Positions 16,867-25,106 of a stretch of DNA of 64,000 bases are shown here, in pieces. Positions within the stretch are counted from its first letter, which is position 1, and the number at the start of each line of letters is the position of its first letter. Below the pieces are notes generated by a model, which ran no database searches, was not told the DNA's origin, and was given only the letters and a program-made list of their open reading frames with translations. This stretch comes from Oceanospirillum linum (GTDB lineage Bacteria; Pseudomonadota; Gammaproteobacteria; Pseudomonadales; Halomonadaceae). The position numbers were made by a program, and so were the translations under genes. The DNA is taken from positions 62,001 through 126,000 of the forward strand of contig NZ_MTSD02000006.1 in NCBI RefSeq assembly GCF_001995095.2. The letters run 5' to 3'.

Positions 16867-19083
16867 TTATTTTGATGTATGAGTAAAAACACCATCCCAA
16901 TCTTTACCGGGTGGTTGTTCTCGATACAGATTGATCCGGTCCAGATAGACATCATAAATCATGCGTTTTTCCTCAGAGAGCAGTTCCGATAGCAGTCTTT
17001 CAGCATATCCCCAATCCTGGTTTCTGAAGTGTTTTAAGGTCTGGTGATAGCGATCCAGAGTGTTGAGTTCAGCCTCGCTAAGTGAACCTTTTAATGCGAC
17101 AGGCTCAAAGATGGCGACGGGTTCATGCTTGCCTTTTACCTTGACCAGGTCGAGCTCCCGGTAAAGGTAATTATCAGCAGCAGCAGCAGTGGTTTCACTA
17201 ACCATAAGGTCTACACCGTACTGCTTGGTGAGGCCTTCCAGTCGGGAACCCAGATTGACGGCGTCACCCAGAACAGTGTAGGCCATGCGGAATTCGGAGC
17301 CCATGTTTCCCACATTCATTGGCCCCGTATTCAGGCCGACACCAATTTTCAGCTCCGGCCAGCCTCTTTTTTTAAACTCAGGCCCCAGCTCTTTCATAAT
17401 CTCAATCATTCTCAGGCCTGCTTCAACGCCGTGTTTGGCATGCAGGGGATCTTTGAGTGGTGCGCCCCAGAACGCCATGATGGCATCGCCCATATATTTA
17501 TCGATAGTGCCGCGGTATTCATGAATAACGCCTGTCATCGGGGTCAGAAAGGCATTCATCAGGCGGGTGAGTTCTTCTGGGTTGAGGCCTTCCGAAATGG
17601 TCGTGAAGCCCCGCACATCTGAGAAAAGGACTGTCATTTCACGACTTTCACCTTCCAGGGAAATGCTGGCGGGGTTCTCGTTCATTTCATCAACTAACTC
17701 AGGTGGGACATACTGGCCGAATAGACGGGTTAGTTGGCGTTTGCCACGTGATTCCACAAGGTATCCGTATGCAAGCTGGTAAGCGATAATCAGGGCGCTC
17801 AGGAGGACAGGGGTTGCCAGAGGGAAAACCCATTTATAATCGGTCCACAGAAGCAGGTTGCCATACCAGATACCGGAGAAGATGAGTACGGAACCGATCA
17901 GAATTGGCAGAGGGTTCAGCCTGGGGAGTGTAAAGGTCAGCAAAAGGCCCAGAAATATCAGGAGCAGTATCTCTCCGCCGACGGTATAGCTGGGTTGGTG
18001 TTTAAAGGACTGGTGCAGGATACCCGCGATCAGGTTGGCGTGTACCTCCACTCCGGCATAAACGCTTTGTACCGGCGTGGTTCGCAGGTCCAGAAGACCC
18101 GGTGCACTGGTGCCGAGCAAAACGATAGCTCCCTGGAGTTTTTCTTTGGCAGCGGTCTGCTGAAAGATATCGGTCACAGAGATATATTCAAAGGTCCCCC
18201 GGCCGCCATAGTGGGGCACCAGAGCGCCGGTTTGGTTGTCCACCGGGATACGAAAGCCACCAACATCCAGAGCTTCCAGAGTGGGGTTGTTCTTGTTGCC
18301 GCTGATAATGAATTCCACCGGTGGCATTCCCAGAACGCTGCGAACGACCGCCAAAGAAAGGGACTGATAATAATTTCCCTGATACTCCTGGATCATGGGT
18401 ACACGGCGAAAAACGCCATCCTGATCCACCAGAGGGTTGTCAAAGAAACCTGCAGATAGAGCATTTGCCTGATGAACTGGCTGATTGCCGGAAAAACGCT
18501 GTGCTTTTGGTATGGGGAGTAATGAGGGGGAGATCGGACTCTTGATCGGCAGTGGTTCAGGCAGTACACCAACGGAGGGTGTTTCTATCTCTGGCTCCCG
18601 GTCAAGGTAAAAGCCCAGTACCGCTGGGGTTTGGTTAAGTATTCCCGCCAGTTGTCGGTCTCCATCCATTGACTCAATCAAGGGTGTGAGGGTTTCGGTC
18701 AATTCAGGCTTTTCTAACAGAAGCCCTTTTAATGCTTCTGTTGCGCCTCGCTGGTCTGCTTCCGGGAATACGATATCGAACCCTAAAGTGCTTATGCCGT
18801 ATTCGCCAAACAGGATGTACAGCAGCTCAGCAATATACTCCCGCGGCCAGGGGAACTGCCCAATTTCTCTGAGGCTGTCTTCATCAATATCGATAATCAG
18901 AATCTGGGAATCACCCTCATTAGGCAGTGTCATATTGATACGAACATCGTAAGCGATCTGCTCAAGTTTACTGAATAGCCCAATATTCCAGTAGCCTATG
19001 GCGTGCAGCAGAAATATGGCAAGAATAAGCAGGCTGCCTAAGGGGCGAATCAGTGGAGAGAGGGCTTTTTTTAGCGAATCCAT
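16867..19083 (-). CDS. CHASE2-domain adenylate cyclase (class III)
   Basis: A 738-residue membrane receptor cyclase. A signal anchor (about residues 15-35) is followed by a periplasmic CHASE2 sensor (about 40-345), then three membrane helices at about 350-450 and a cytoplasmic class III cyclase domain (about 480-660). Both metal Asp residues are present (LFSDVRGF and YMGDAIMAFW). The base-specifying Lys (TIDKYMGD) and Asp (TVLGDAVNLGSR) are those of adenylate rather than guanylate cyclases, so the product is inferred to be cAMP. The ligand is unknown. It stands alone between two tRNA loci, with no response regulator beside it. Confidence 0.9.
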   Translation of the reverse strand: MDSLKKALSPLIRPLGSLLILAIFLLHAIGYWNIGLFSKLEQIAYDVRINMTLPNEGDSQILIIDIDEDSLREIGQFPWPREYIAELLYILFGEYGISTLGFDIVFPEADQRGATEALKGLLLEKPELTETLTPLIESMDGDRQLAGILNQTPAVLGFYLDREPEIETPSVGVLPEPLPIKSPISPSLLPIPKAQRFSGNQPVHQANALSAGFFDNPLVDQDGVFRRVPMIQEYQGNYYQSLSLAVVRSVLGMPPVEFIISGNKNNPTLEALDVGGFRIPVDNQTGALVPHYGGRGTFEYISVTDIFQQTAAKEKLQGAIVLLGTSAPGLLDLRTTPVQSVYAGVEVHANLIAGILHQSFKHQPSYTVGGEILLLIFLGLLLTFTLPRLNPLPILIGSVLIFSGIWYGNLLLWTDYKWVFPLATPVLLSALIIAYQLAYGYLVESRGKRQLTRLFGQYVPPELVDEMNENPASISLEGESREMTVLFSDVRGFTTISEGLNPEELTRLMNAFLTPMTGVIHEYRGTIDKYMGDAIMAFWGAPLKDPLHAKHGVEAGLRMIEIMKELGPEFKKRGWPELKIGVGLNTGPMNVGNMGSEFRMAYTVLGDAVNLGSRLEGLTKQYGVDLMVSETTAAAADNYLYRELDLVKVKGKHEPVAIFEPVALKGSLSEAELNTLDRYHQTLKHFRNQDWGYAERLLSELLSEEKRMIYDVYLDRINLYREQPPGKDWDGVFTHTSK

Positions 19084-19270
19084 AGAAGAGGGTCTTCATC
19101 AGGTGATTGTTTTTTTCTGAGCATACTATAGAACTGCATGCAGCGAGAGTGCGGGTGTGGTTTTTGTGATGGATATCAGATATAGAGGGTTGGCTGCCAG
19201 GCCGGGAGATAAACTTGAGATCAGCGACTCTGCTACAGAGTGATAGCGCTACTGAGTATGATATGGAGGC

Positions 19271-19300
19271 AAAAAAAAGCCGCTTCATAGGAAGCGGCTT
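19271..19300 (-). terminator. terminator of first tRNA-Met
   Basis: On the minus strand, AAGCCGCTTC pairs with GAAGCGGCTT, with a four-base loop and then an eight-T run starting within the stem edge. It lies 9 bases past the tRNA. Confidence 0.9.
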
Positions 19301-19309
19301 TTCAGAATA

Positions 19310-19386
19310 TGGTGGCTATGGCGGGACTTGAACCTGCGACCCCAGCATTATGAGTGCTGTGCTCTAACCAGCTGAGCTACATAGCC
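19310..19386 (-). tRNA. elongator tRNA-Met (anticodon CAT), copy 1
   Basis: A 77-base cloverleaf with encoded CCA, acceptor GGCTATG/CATAGCC and CAT anticodon in the loop CTCATAA. The closed first acceptor pair (G-C) and the body match elongator rather than initiator tRNA-Met. A tRNA-Ile2 (k2C) reading is less likely because the body matches E. coli metT. The sequence is identical to the second copy 241 bases away. Confidence 0.95.
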
Positions 19387-19430
19387 AAAACTGCATTCCG
19401 ATTAAACTGAACCGGAAGAAGTTGGCGCAG

Positions 19431-19459
19431 ATTATCTTTGCAATTCGATTTTCTGTCAA
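19431..19459 (-). promoter_or_regulatory. promoter of tRNA-Met copy 1
   Basis: On the minus strand, a consensus TTGACA, a 17-base spacer and GATAAT lie 44 bases upstream of the tRNA, so this copy is transcribed independently of the upstream one. Confidence 0.85.
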
Positions 19460-19514
19460 GCTGTTTTCTTGTAAAACTATAAATAAAACAACAGGATAGA
19501 ATTATCTGCAAAAT

Positions 19515-19544
19515 AAAAAGCCGCTTCATATGAAGCGGCTTTTT
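19515..19544. terminator. terminator of second tRNA-Met (30-bp palindrome)
   Basis: A perfect 30-base palindrome, AAAAAGCCGCTTCA joined to its complement, gives a terminator usable in both directions. It is nearly identical to the copy at 19271-19300, showing that tRNA and terminator were duplicated together. Confidence 0.85.
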
Positions 19545-19550
19545 AAAATA

Positions 19551-19627
19551 TGGTGGCTATGGCGGGACTTGAACCTGCGACCCCAGCATTATGAGTGCTG
19601 TGCTCTAACCAGCTGAGCTACATAGCC
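19551..19627 (-). tRNA. elongator tRNA-Met (anticodon CAT), copy 2
   Basis: Identical in its 77 bases to the copy at 19310-19386, with the same CAT anticodon, T arm GGTTCAAGTCC and encoded CCA. It is the promoter-proximal copy on the minus strand and is followed by its own palindromic terminator. Confidence 0.95.
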
Positions 19628-19641
19628 AATTTCGGGAGCAG

Positions 19642-19669
19642 ATTATACTGTAATCTGCCTCTGCTGCAA
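19642..19669 (-). promoter_or_regulatory. promoter of tRNA-Met copy 2
   Basis: On the minus strand, TTGCAG, a 16-base spacer and a perfect TATAAT, 14 bases before the tRNA 5' end. Confidence 0.8.
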
Positions 19670-19717
19670 GTAATTATTTAGCGGTTTCGCTTTTTTTACG
19701 GCTAAAGCAAGATCGCT

Positions 19718-20809
19718 TTAGACATTGAAGCGGAAATGAACGACATCACCATCTTTCAGGATATAGTCTTTACCTTCCAGTCGCCATTTGCCGGCTTCTT
19801 TTGCGCCCTGCTCACCCTTGTATTCAATGAAGTCGTCATAACTGACCACCTCAGCACGAATAAAGCCCCGTTGGAAGTCGGTATGAATAACACCAGCGCC
19901 TTCCGGGGCTGTTGCGCCAATTTTGACTGTCCATGCCCGGACCTCTTTCACACCTGCAGTGAAGTAGGTTTGCAGGCCAAGCAAGCCGTAACCCGCCCGA
20001 ATAACACGGTCCAGCCCGGCTTCTTCCATGCCGAGATCAGCGAGGAACATATCGCGTTCTTCATCGTCCAGCTCGGCAATTTCTGCCTCCAGCTTATTAC
20101 AGACCGGAACAACAATAGCGCCTTCTTCTTCGGCGATGCCTCTGACAATATCCAGATATGGGTTGTCCTCAAAGCCATCTTCGTCAACGTTGGCGATGTA
20201 CATGGTGGGTTTAACGGTGAGGAAGTTGTATGAACGAAGCAGTTTTTTCTCATCATCGTTCAGACCAAAGCTGCGCAGGGGTTTACCTTCTGCCAGGTGC
20301 GGCTGGATTTTTTCCAGTACGGCTTTTTGGGCCTGGGCTTCTTTGTCACCACCTTTGGCGATTTTGGTTAGGCGGTGAATCGCTTTATCCACAGAGTCCA
20401 TATCAGCCAGAGCCAGCTCCATATTGATAATTTCAATATCCTGGGCCGGGTCAACGCGGTTAGCAACATGGATCACATTTTCATTGTCGAAGCAGCGCAC
20501 AACATGGGCGATAGCGTCCGTTTCACGAATATTGGCCAGGAATTTGTTACCCAGACCTTCACCTTTGGAAGCACCTTCCACCAGGCCTGCAATATCCACA
20601 AACTCCATTGTTGTTGGCAGTACGCGCTCGGGGTTTACAATCTCTGACAGAGCATCCAGGCGCGGGTCAGGCATTGGCACGATACCTGTATTGGGCTCGA
20701 TGGTGCAGAAAGGGAAGTTTTCGGCGTCAATGCCGGATTTGGTCAAAGCGTTGAACAGGGTCGATTTGCCTACGTTAGGCAGTCCGACAATACCGCAGTT
20801 AAAACCCAT
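19718..20809 (-). CDS. ychF: redox-regulated ATPase YchF
   Basis: An Obg-family P-loop NTPase that prefers ATP and binds ribosomes. The P-loop GLPNVGKST lies at residues 9-17, then the switch and G3 segment ([17 protein letters not shown]). The NVDEDG segment replaces the usual NKxD, the hallmark of ATP specificity, and a C-terminal TGS domain ends with DGDVVHFRF. Length is 363 residues, the same as E. coli. I chose the ATG at 20809 ([12 protein letters not shown]) over the longer frame to 20857. It follows pth on the same strand, the usual pair. A hairpin CTAAAGC/GCTTTAG lies at the stop but has no T run. Confidence 0.96.
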   Translation of the reverse strand: MGFNCGIVGLPNVGKSTLFNALTKSGIDAENFPFCTIEPNTGIVPMPDPRLDALSEIVNPERVLPTTMEFVDIAGLVEGASKGEGLGNKFLANIRETDAIAHVVRCFDNENVIHVANRVDPAQDIEIINMELALADMDSVDKAIHRLTKIAKGGDKEAQAQKAVLEKIQPHLAEGKPLRSFGLNDDEKKLLRSYNFLTVKPTMYIANVDEDGFEDNPYLDIVRGIAEEEGAIVVPVCNKLEAEIAELDDEERDMFLADLGMEEAGLDRVIRAGYGLLGLQTYFTAGVKEVRAWTVKIGATAPEGAGVIHTDFQRGFIRAEVVSYDDFIEYKGEQGAKEAGKWRLEGKDYILKDGDVVHFRFNV

Positions 20810-20904
20810 GATGATGATCCTGATATGCGTGGATGAACCGGCGCTTACACCAACCATTGGGTTGGCAGAATCCGGCAGAAAACATTACCGGTGGGGAGAA
20901 GAGA

Positions 20905-21495
20905 TCAGGCGGACTTAAAACTGTGCAGGCGATTCATAGCGGCGGCCCATTGGCCAGCTACTGCATCGGGTAGGGCTCTTATGGCTTCATCGATACAGTC
21001 ATCCAGAGCTTGTTGCTCTGGCTTCGGCGCCCGACCCAGCACATATCCGGTAACCTTATCACTACTGCCCGGATGGCCGATTCCAAGCCGTAAACGGTTG
21101 AAACCTTTTTCGTTACCAAGTTTGCTGATGATATCCCGCAGTCCATTATGACCGCCATGGCCTCCACCCTGTTTAAAACGAGCGGTACCCGGAGGTATGT
21201 CAAGTTCATCATGTGCGACCAGAATCGCTTCAGGAGGGATCTTGAAGAAACCGGCAACTGCAATCAACGATTGTCCGCTGCGATTCATAAACGTGGTGGG
21301 GATCAGCAGATGAAGGTCTGACCCTTCAAAGCGGGCCTTGGCATAGAGCCCGTGGTACTTCTTTTCGGGGCGCAGGCTAACACCACAGTGCTTTGCCAGC
21401 GCCTCGACGAACCAGGCTCCGGCGTTGTGACGGGTTTGCTCATACTCTGCCCCGGGATTCCCCAGGCCAACGATTAGCTTAATACCTTCACTCAT
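20905..21495 (-). CDS. pth: peptidyl-tRNA hydrolase
   Basis: Recycles peptidyl-tRNAs released by stalled ribosomes. All functional residues are visible: Asn13 (GLGNPG), His23 (TRHNAG, catalytic), Asn71 (FMNRSGQS), Asp96 (HDELD) and Asn117 (GGHNGLRDI). The length of 196 matches E. coli (194). It lies 32 bases after the rplY stop and 95 bases before ychF, the conserved prs-rplY-pth-ychF order. Confidence 0.97.
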   Translation of the reverse strand: MSEGIKLIVGLGNPGAEYEQTRHNAGAWFVEALAKHCGVSLRPEKKYHGLYAKARFEGSDLHLLIPTTFMNRSGQSLIAVAGFFKIPPEAILVAHDELDIPPGTARFKQGGGHGGHNGLRDIISKLGNEKGFNRLRLGIGHPGSSDKVTGYVLGRAPKPEQQALDDCIDEAIRALPDAVAGQWAAAMNRLHSFKSA

Positions 21496-21527
21496 ACCGA
21501 AACCCCGTTCAGAAAGTCAGCGCAGGA

Positions 21528-22157
21528 TTACTCCTCGCCAGCTTCCTCTTCTTCAGCTTCATCTGCAGCAGCACCTTTAGGTGTCGTTACAGATACAACG
21601 CCGTCATTGTGGTCTGCGCCTTTGCTCAGAGCAACAACGTCAACACCCGTTGGCAGGGTCAGGTCAGACAGGTGGATAGTCTGGCCTTTTTCCAGCTCAG
21701 CTACATCAACATTGATCGCATCCGGGATCTGGTGAGGCAGCGCTGCAATTTCAACTTCAGTCAGCAGGCGCATCAGAATGCCACCCTGCAGTTTAACGCC
21801 TTTACACTCTGCTTCGTTAACAAAGTGAACCGGTACGTTAACTGAAACTTTGGTAGATTCATCAACACGCTGGAAGTCAGCATGCATGATAATTTCTTTG
21901 AACGGGTGACGTTGCATATCTTTCAGGATAACTTTTTCGTTATCTGCGCCTTCGATGTTCAGTTCCAGCATGTGAGTGTAGAAACCTTCGTTTTCCAGTT
22001 TCTTGAACAGCTCACGCATCTCAATAGAGATGGCTACAGGCTCTTTGCCCAGTCCGTATACGATAGCCGGAGTACCTTTTTCCAGACGACGCAGGCGGCG
22101 GCTCGCACCTTTCCCCTTGTCGCTGCGTACTACAGCGTTCAGCGTAAAATCAGTCAT
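21528..22157 (-). CDS. rplY: 50S ribosomal protein L25 (Ctc form)
   Basis: Binds 5S rRNA. This is the long, two-domain form (209 residues): an N-terminal L25 domain (about 1-95) and a C-terminal TL5/Ctc beta domain (about 96-190). It ends in an acidic tail (EAEEEEAGEE), unlike the short 94-residue E. coli protein. A good Shine-Dalgarno (GAGGAAG) precedes the ATG. It sits between prs and pth as in Pseudomonas. Confidence 0.96.
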   Translation of the reverse strand: MTDFTLNAVVRSDKGKGASRRLRRLEKGTPAIVYGLGKEPVAISIEMRELFKKLENEGFYTHMLELNIEGADNEKVILKDMQRHPFKEIIMHADFQRVDESTKVSVNVPVHFVNEAECKGVKLQGGILMRLLTEVEIAALPHQIPDAINVDVAELEKGQTIHLSDLTLPTGVDVVALSKGADHNDGVVSVTTPKGAAADEAEEEEAGEE

Positions 22158-22249
22158 GATTACTTCCTCAGGTTTACATAAAGACAGTACAGGTTTCCGC
22201 GACCAGAAACCTGCACCCAGTTAAAATCGGTTTTGCTATGGCGCTTTAA

Positions 22250-23194
22250 TCAGCGAAACATTGCGCTGATAGATTCCTCGTTGCTGACACGGCGAACCGC
22301 TTCAGCTAACAGACCGGAAAGCGTCAGCTGGCGGATTTTTCCGCATTTCTGAGCTGCATCAGTCAAAGGAATGGTATCTGTAATGATGAGTTCATCCAGA
22401 ACGGAGTTGCGAACGTTGTCGATGGCCGGGCCAGAAAGTACAGGGTGTGTTGCGTAGGCAACAACCCGCTTGGCACCGTGTGCTTTTAATGCTTCAGCAG
22501 CTTTACACAGAGTACCTGCCGTATCCACCATATCATCAACCAGCACGCAGGTACGGTCCTGTACATCACCGATGATGTGCATTACCTGAGCTTCGTTTGC
22601 CTGCGGGCGGCGCTTGTCGATAATAGCCAGATCAGCATCATTCAGTTGCTTGGCAATTGCACGGGCACGAACAACACCGCCGACATCAGGAGATACAACA
22701 ACCAGATCCGGGTAGTTTTGACGCTCAATATCATCGAGAAGAATTGGAGAACCATATACATTATCAACAGGGACATCAAAAAATCCCTGGATCTGATCTG
22801 CGTGCAGATCAACGGTCAATACACGATCGACACCCACTGCAACGATCATGTCAGCAACAACTTTAGCGCTGATAGGAACACGGGATGAGCGAACGCGGCG
22901 ATCCTGACGCGCATAGCCGTAATAAGGTACAACAGCGGTGATCCGCTGTGCTGATGCACGGCGCAGTGCATCGACCATCAGGATAAGTTCCATCAGGTTA
23001 TCGTTAGTAGGTACACAGGTAGACTGGATTACGAAGACGTCTTTACCACGTACATTTTCGTTGATTTCAACAGCCATCTCGCCGTCACTGAACTGGCCAA
23101 CCGTGGCATCGCCCAGACGGATGTCTAAACAATCAACAACTTTGCTGGCTAACTGGGGGTTTGCATTCCCCGTGAACACCATTAATTTTGACAC
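22250..23194 (-). CDS. prs: ribose-phosphate pyrophosphokinase
   Basis: Makes PRPP from ribose 5-phosphate and ATP, feeding purine, pyrimidine, histidine and NAD synthesis. The catalytic flexible loop ([14 protein letters not shown]), the [11 protein letters not shown] metal site and the PRPP-binding [12 protein letters not shown] motif are all intact. The length of 314 matches E. coli (315). The start codon is GTG ([10 protein letters not shown]), preceded by AAGGT. tRNA-Gln lies 80 bases upstream and may share a transcript from ispE. Confidence 0.97.
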   Translation of the reverse strand: MSKLMVFTGNANPQLASKVVDCLDIRLGDATVGQFSDGEMAVEINENVRGKDVFVIQSTCVPTNDNLMELILMVDALRRASAQRITAVVPYYGYARQDRRVRSSRVPISAKVVADMIVAVGVDRVLTVDLHADQIQGFFDVPVDNVYGSPILLDDIERQNYPDLVVVSPDVGGVVRARAIAKQLNDADLAIIDKRRPQANEAQVMHIIGDVQDRTCVLVDDMVDTAGTLCKAAEALKAHGAKRVVAYATHPVLSGPAIDNVRNSVLDELIITDTIPLTDAAQKCGKIRQLTLSGLLAEAVRRVSNEESISAMFR

Positions 23195-23274
23195 GTGTAA
23201 CTACCTTTGGATTCAGTCTGACGGGAGTAAGTGCGGGCCTGATGTGCATCTCATTGCATCAACAGAAACAGAAG

Positions 23275-23349
23275 TGGCTGGGGTACCAGGATTCGAACCT
23301 GGGGATGCTGGAATCAGAATCCAGTGCCTTACCGCTTGGCGATACCCCA
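23275..23349 (-). tRNA. tRNA-Gln (anticodon CTG)
   Basis: A 75-base cloverleaf with encoded CCA, acceptor TGGGGTA/TACCCCA and anticodon loop TTCTGAT. The CTG anticodon reads CAG. It lies between ispE and prs, where Pseudomonas also has a tRNA-Gln. No strong own promoter is obvious, and the 3' end of ispE is only 13 bases away, so it is probably processed from the ispE-prs transcript. Confidence 0.95.
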
Positions 23350-23362
23350 ACTATATACCAGC

Positions 23363-24250
23363 TCAGATTGCCAGCGCTTCATGCAACGGGGATCTGTTTT
23401 TCCCCCAGGCAATAAAGCCCTGCCAGTGATCCGGTAACGCCGCTAAAACAGCCTCGGCTGATTCCTGGTCGTTAAAACCTGCAAAAATACAGGCACCGGT
23501 TCCGGTCATCTGTGATTTGCCATACTGACTAAGCCAATCGAGTGCTTGGGCAACTTCTTGATATGTTGCTTTTGCAATCGATTCGCAGTCGTTATGACCG
23601 CCCTGATCAAGTGCGCGCGTAATTGTCATGATTTCGGTATCTCTTGTCAATTCAGGATGGCAAAAAATTTCCTGAGTTGAGATGTGGCATTCAGGGCAAA
23701 TTACTAAATAACAGACTTCTTTGGGTTCAATGGGGGTCAGTTTTTCGCCGACACCTTCGGCCCAGGCGGCAAACCCCCGGACAAAAACCGGCACGTCGGC
23801 GCCCAGCGCTAGGCCTATCTTTGCCAGCTCATCGATGCTGCAACCGAGCTGCCAGATATGGTTCAGGCCCAGTAGGGTTGTGGCGGCATCTGAGCTGCCT
23901 CCGCCCAGTCCACCGCCCATAGGGATCTTTTTATCCAGTTGAACCGATATATCCGAAAGTGGCTGACGGAAGCCCTTTTCACGACAAAAAAGGATAAGCC
24001 GGTGTGCCGCCCTGGTGACCAGATTATCTGCCGCATCTACTCCGGGAATCTGAGTGGTTAGTTTAATCCTGGGGTTCTGAGAGGTCTGCTTGCTCTTTCT
24101 GAATGTTAGTTGGTCGCAGAAATCGAGGAGCTGAAATTGGGTTTGCAGCAAGTGATAGCCATCATGTCGTCGCCCAACAATATGTAGCATAAGGTTTAGT
24201 TTTGCAGGGGCGGGTAGTGTCAGTGTTTCGATGTTTATGGCTGTCGGCAT
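23363..24250 (-). CDS. ispE: 4-diphosphocytidyl-2-C-methyl-D-erythritol kinase
   Basis: A GHMP kinase of the MEP isoprenoid pathway. The N-terminal APAKLNLMLHIVGRRHDGYH segment contains the catalytic region. The ATP-binding glycine/serine loop PMGGGLGGGSSDAAT is intact near residue 110, and the C-terminal TGTGACIFAGF matches the third GHMP motif. The length of 295 compares with 283 in E. coli. It lies between lolB and tRNA-Gln, as in most gammaproteobacteria. Confidence 0.95.
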   Translation of the reverse strand: MPTAINIETLTLPAPAKLNLMLHIVGRRHDGYHLLQTQFQLLDFCDQLTFRKSKQTSQNPRIKLTTQIPGVDAADNLVTRAAHRLILFCREKGFRQPLSDISVQLDKKIPMGGGLGGGSSDAATTLLGLNHIWQLGCSIDELAKIGLALGADVPVFVRGFAAWAEGVGEKLTPIEPKEVCYLVICPECHISTQEIFCHPELTRDTEIMTITRALDQGGHNDCESIAKATYQEVAQALDWLSQYGKSQMTGTGACIFAGFNDQESAEAVLAALPDHWQGFIAWGKNRSPLHEALAI

Positions 24251-24402
24251 GGTTCGATAATCCGAAAATATAGGGCGGGTCTGATCAGAGAGTTACCTGT
24301 GGCGTGATGAAGCAAGGCCTGAAAAGAGATGGATTATATCGGATAACCCATCGGTTAGCAGAGCGGCACTTATTTTCACTGTCAGGATGATGGCGACGCA
24401 GA

Positions 24403-25104
24403 CTACTGTAAGCGTGCCAGTTGGTGGGCTGATAGTTGCCACTGGTTGATGATCAGCGTCAGTTCCAGCTGACCTCTGTTAACTTTAATTCGGCCAGGCA
24501 GTTCAGGGCTCTGAGTGGATTCGGAGGATACAGGGCGATAACGGTCATAATGAATATTCCAGCCATCCTGCTGTAAAAGACGAATCTGCTGCGCCTGATT
24601 CAGGTCTGACTGATAACTGGACCCTGGAGCAGGCAATGTTCTGATCCAGTATAGAAGACTGCTGATCGGCAGATCCCAGCCAAAGTGGTTGTACAGTAGC
24701 TGCTCTGGGCTCTGGTCGATAAAGCGTCCTTTGTCAGGTATGGTCAGCATAACCTGATAAGGGCTGCCTTCCATGCGTGCCCCGGTTTGTCCGAAGGGGC
24801 CACTCAGTGTCATGTTGTAATGCTCTCCTTCCTGCTGCCACTGAAGATTAGCACTGTCGGAGCTATCCTTTGTTTTCAGGCGAATTTTTCCTTCAATCTG
24901 AAAATGTGTCAGCTGAGAAAAATTGCGATTATGCTGGTCCATAAAAGGGGTGGAGGCTTGTTTAAGCGGCTCTGTAGTGCCACAGCCTGAGAGTACGACC
25001 AAAATAGATATGGCAGCACTTCTGAGCAGGCGTCTGATGTTATTGTACTTCTTGTTTGAAGGTATCATCTTATTTGAAGGCGTTATCTTGTTTGAGGGGA
25101 TCAT
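24403..25104 (-). CDS. lolB: outer membrane lipoprotein insertion protein LolB
   Basis: LolB receives lipoproteins from LolA and anchors them in the outer membrane. A hydrophobic signal is followed by lipobox VLSG|C. The mature part has LolB-like beta-strand motifs (FQIEGKIRLKT, ANLQWQQEGEHYNMTLSGPFGQ). The N-terminus before the signal is odd: three near-repeats of the six-residue unit [IM][IT]PSNK, produced by 18-base tandem DNA repeats. The real start could be any of the Met codons at 25104 or 25068; neither has a clear Shine-Dalgarno. The first lies 2 bases after the TPR gene stop, suggesting coupling. Confidence 0.88.
   Translation of the reverse strand: MIPSNKITPSNKMIPSNKKYNNIRRLLRSAAISILVVLSGCGTTEPLKQASTPFMDQHNRNFSQLTHFQIEGKIRLKTKDSSDSANLQWQQEGEHYNMTLSGPFGQTGARMEGSPYQVMLTIPDKGRFIDQSPEQLLYNHFGWDLPISSLLYWIRTLPAPGSSYQSDLNQAQQIRLLQQDGWNIHYDRYRPVSSESTQSPELPGRIKVNRGQLELTLIINQWQLSAHQLARLQ
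25045..25104 (-). repeat. 18-bp imperfect tandem repeats at the lolB start
   Basis: About three copies of an 18-base unit (minus strand ATGATACCTTCAAACAAG-like) encode repeated PSNK peptides at the lolB N-terminus. The copy number decides which Met opens the gene. Confidence 0.7.
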
Positions 25105-25106
25105 GG

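Noticed and set aside
16569-19669. Genomic island between tRNA genes
   Set aside because: No integrase, no att-like repeat of a tRNA 3' end, and only one intact signalling gene lies between the tRNAs.
19709-19730. CTAAAGC/GCTTTAG hairpin as the ychF terminator
   Set aside because: On the minus strand the hairpin is followed by CCGTAAAAAAAG, not a T run, so termination there is not supported.
19736-20233. 165-codon frame antisense to ychF
   Set aside because: It is a shadow of a highly conserved gene; composition is unlike a real protein and there is no Shine-Dalgarno.
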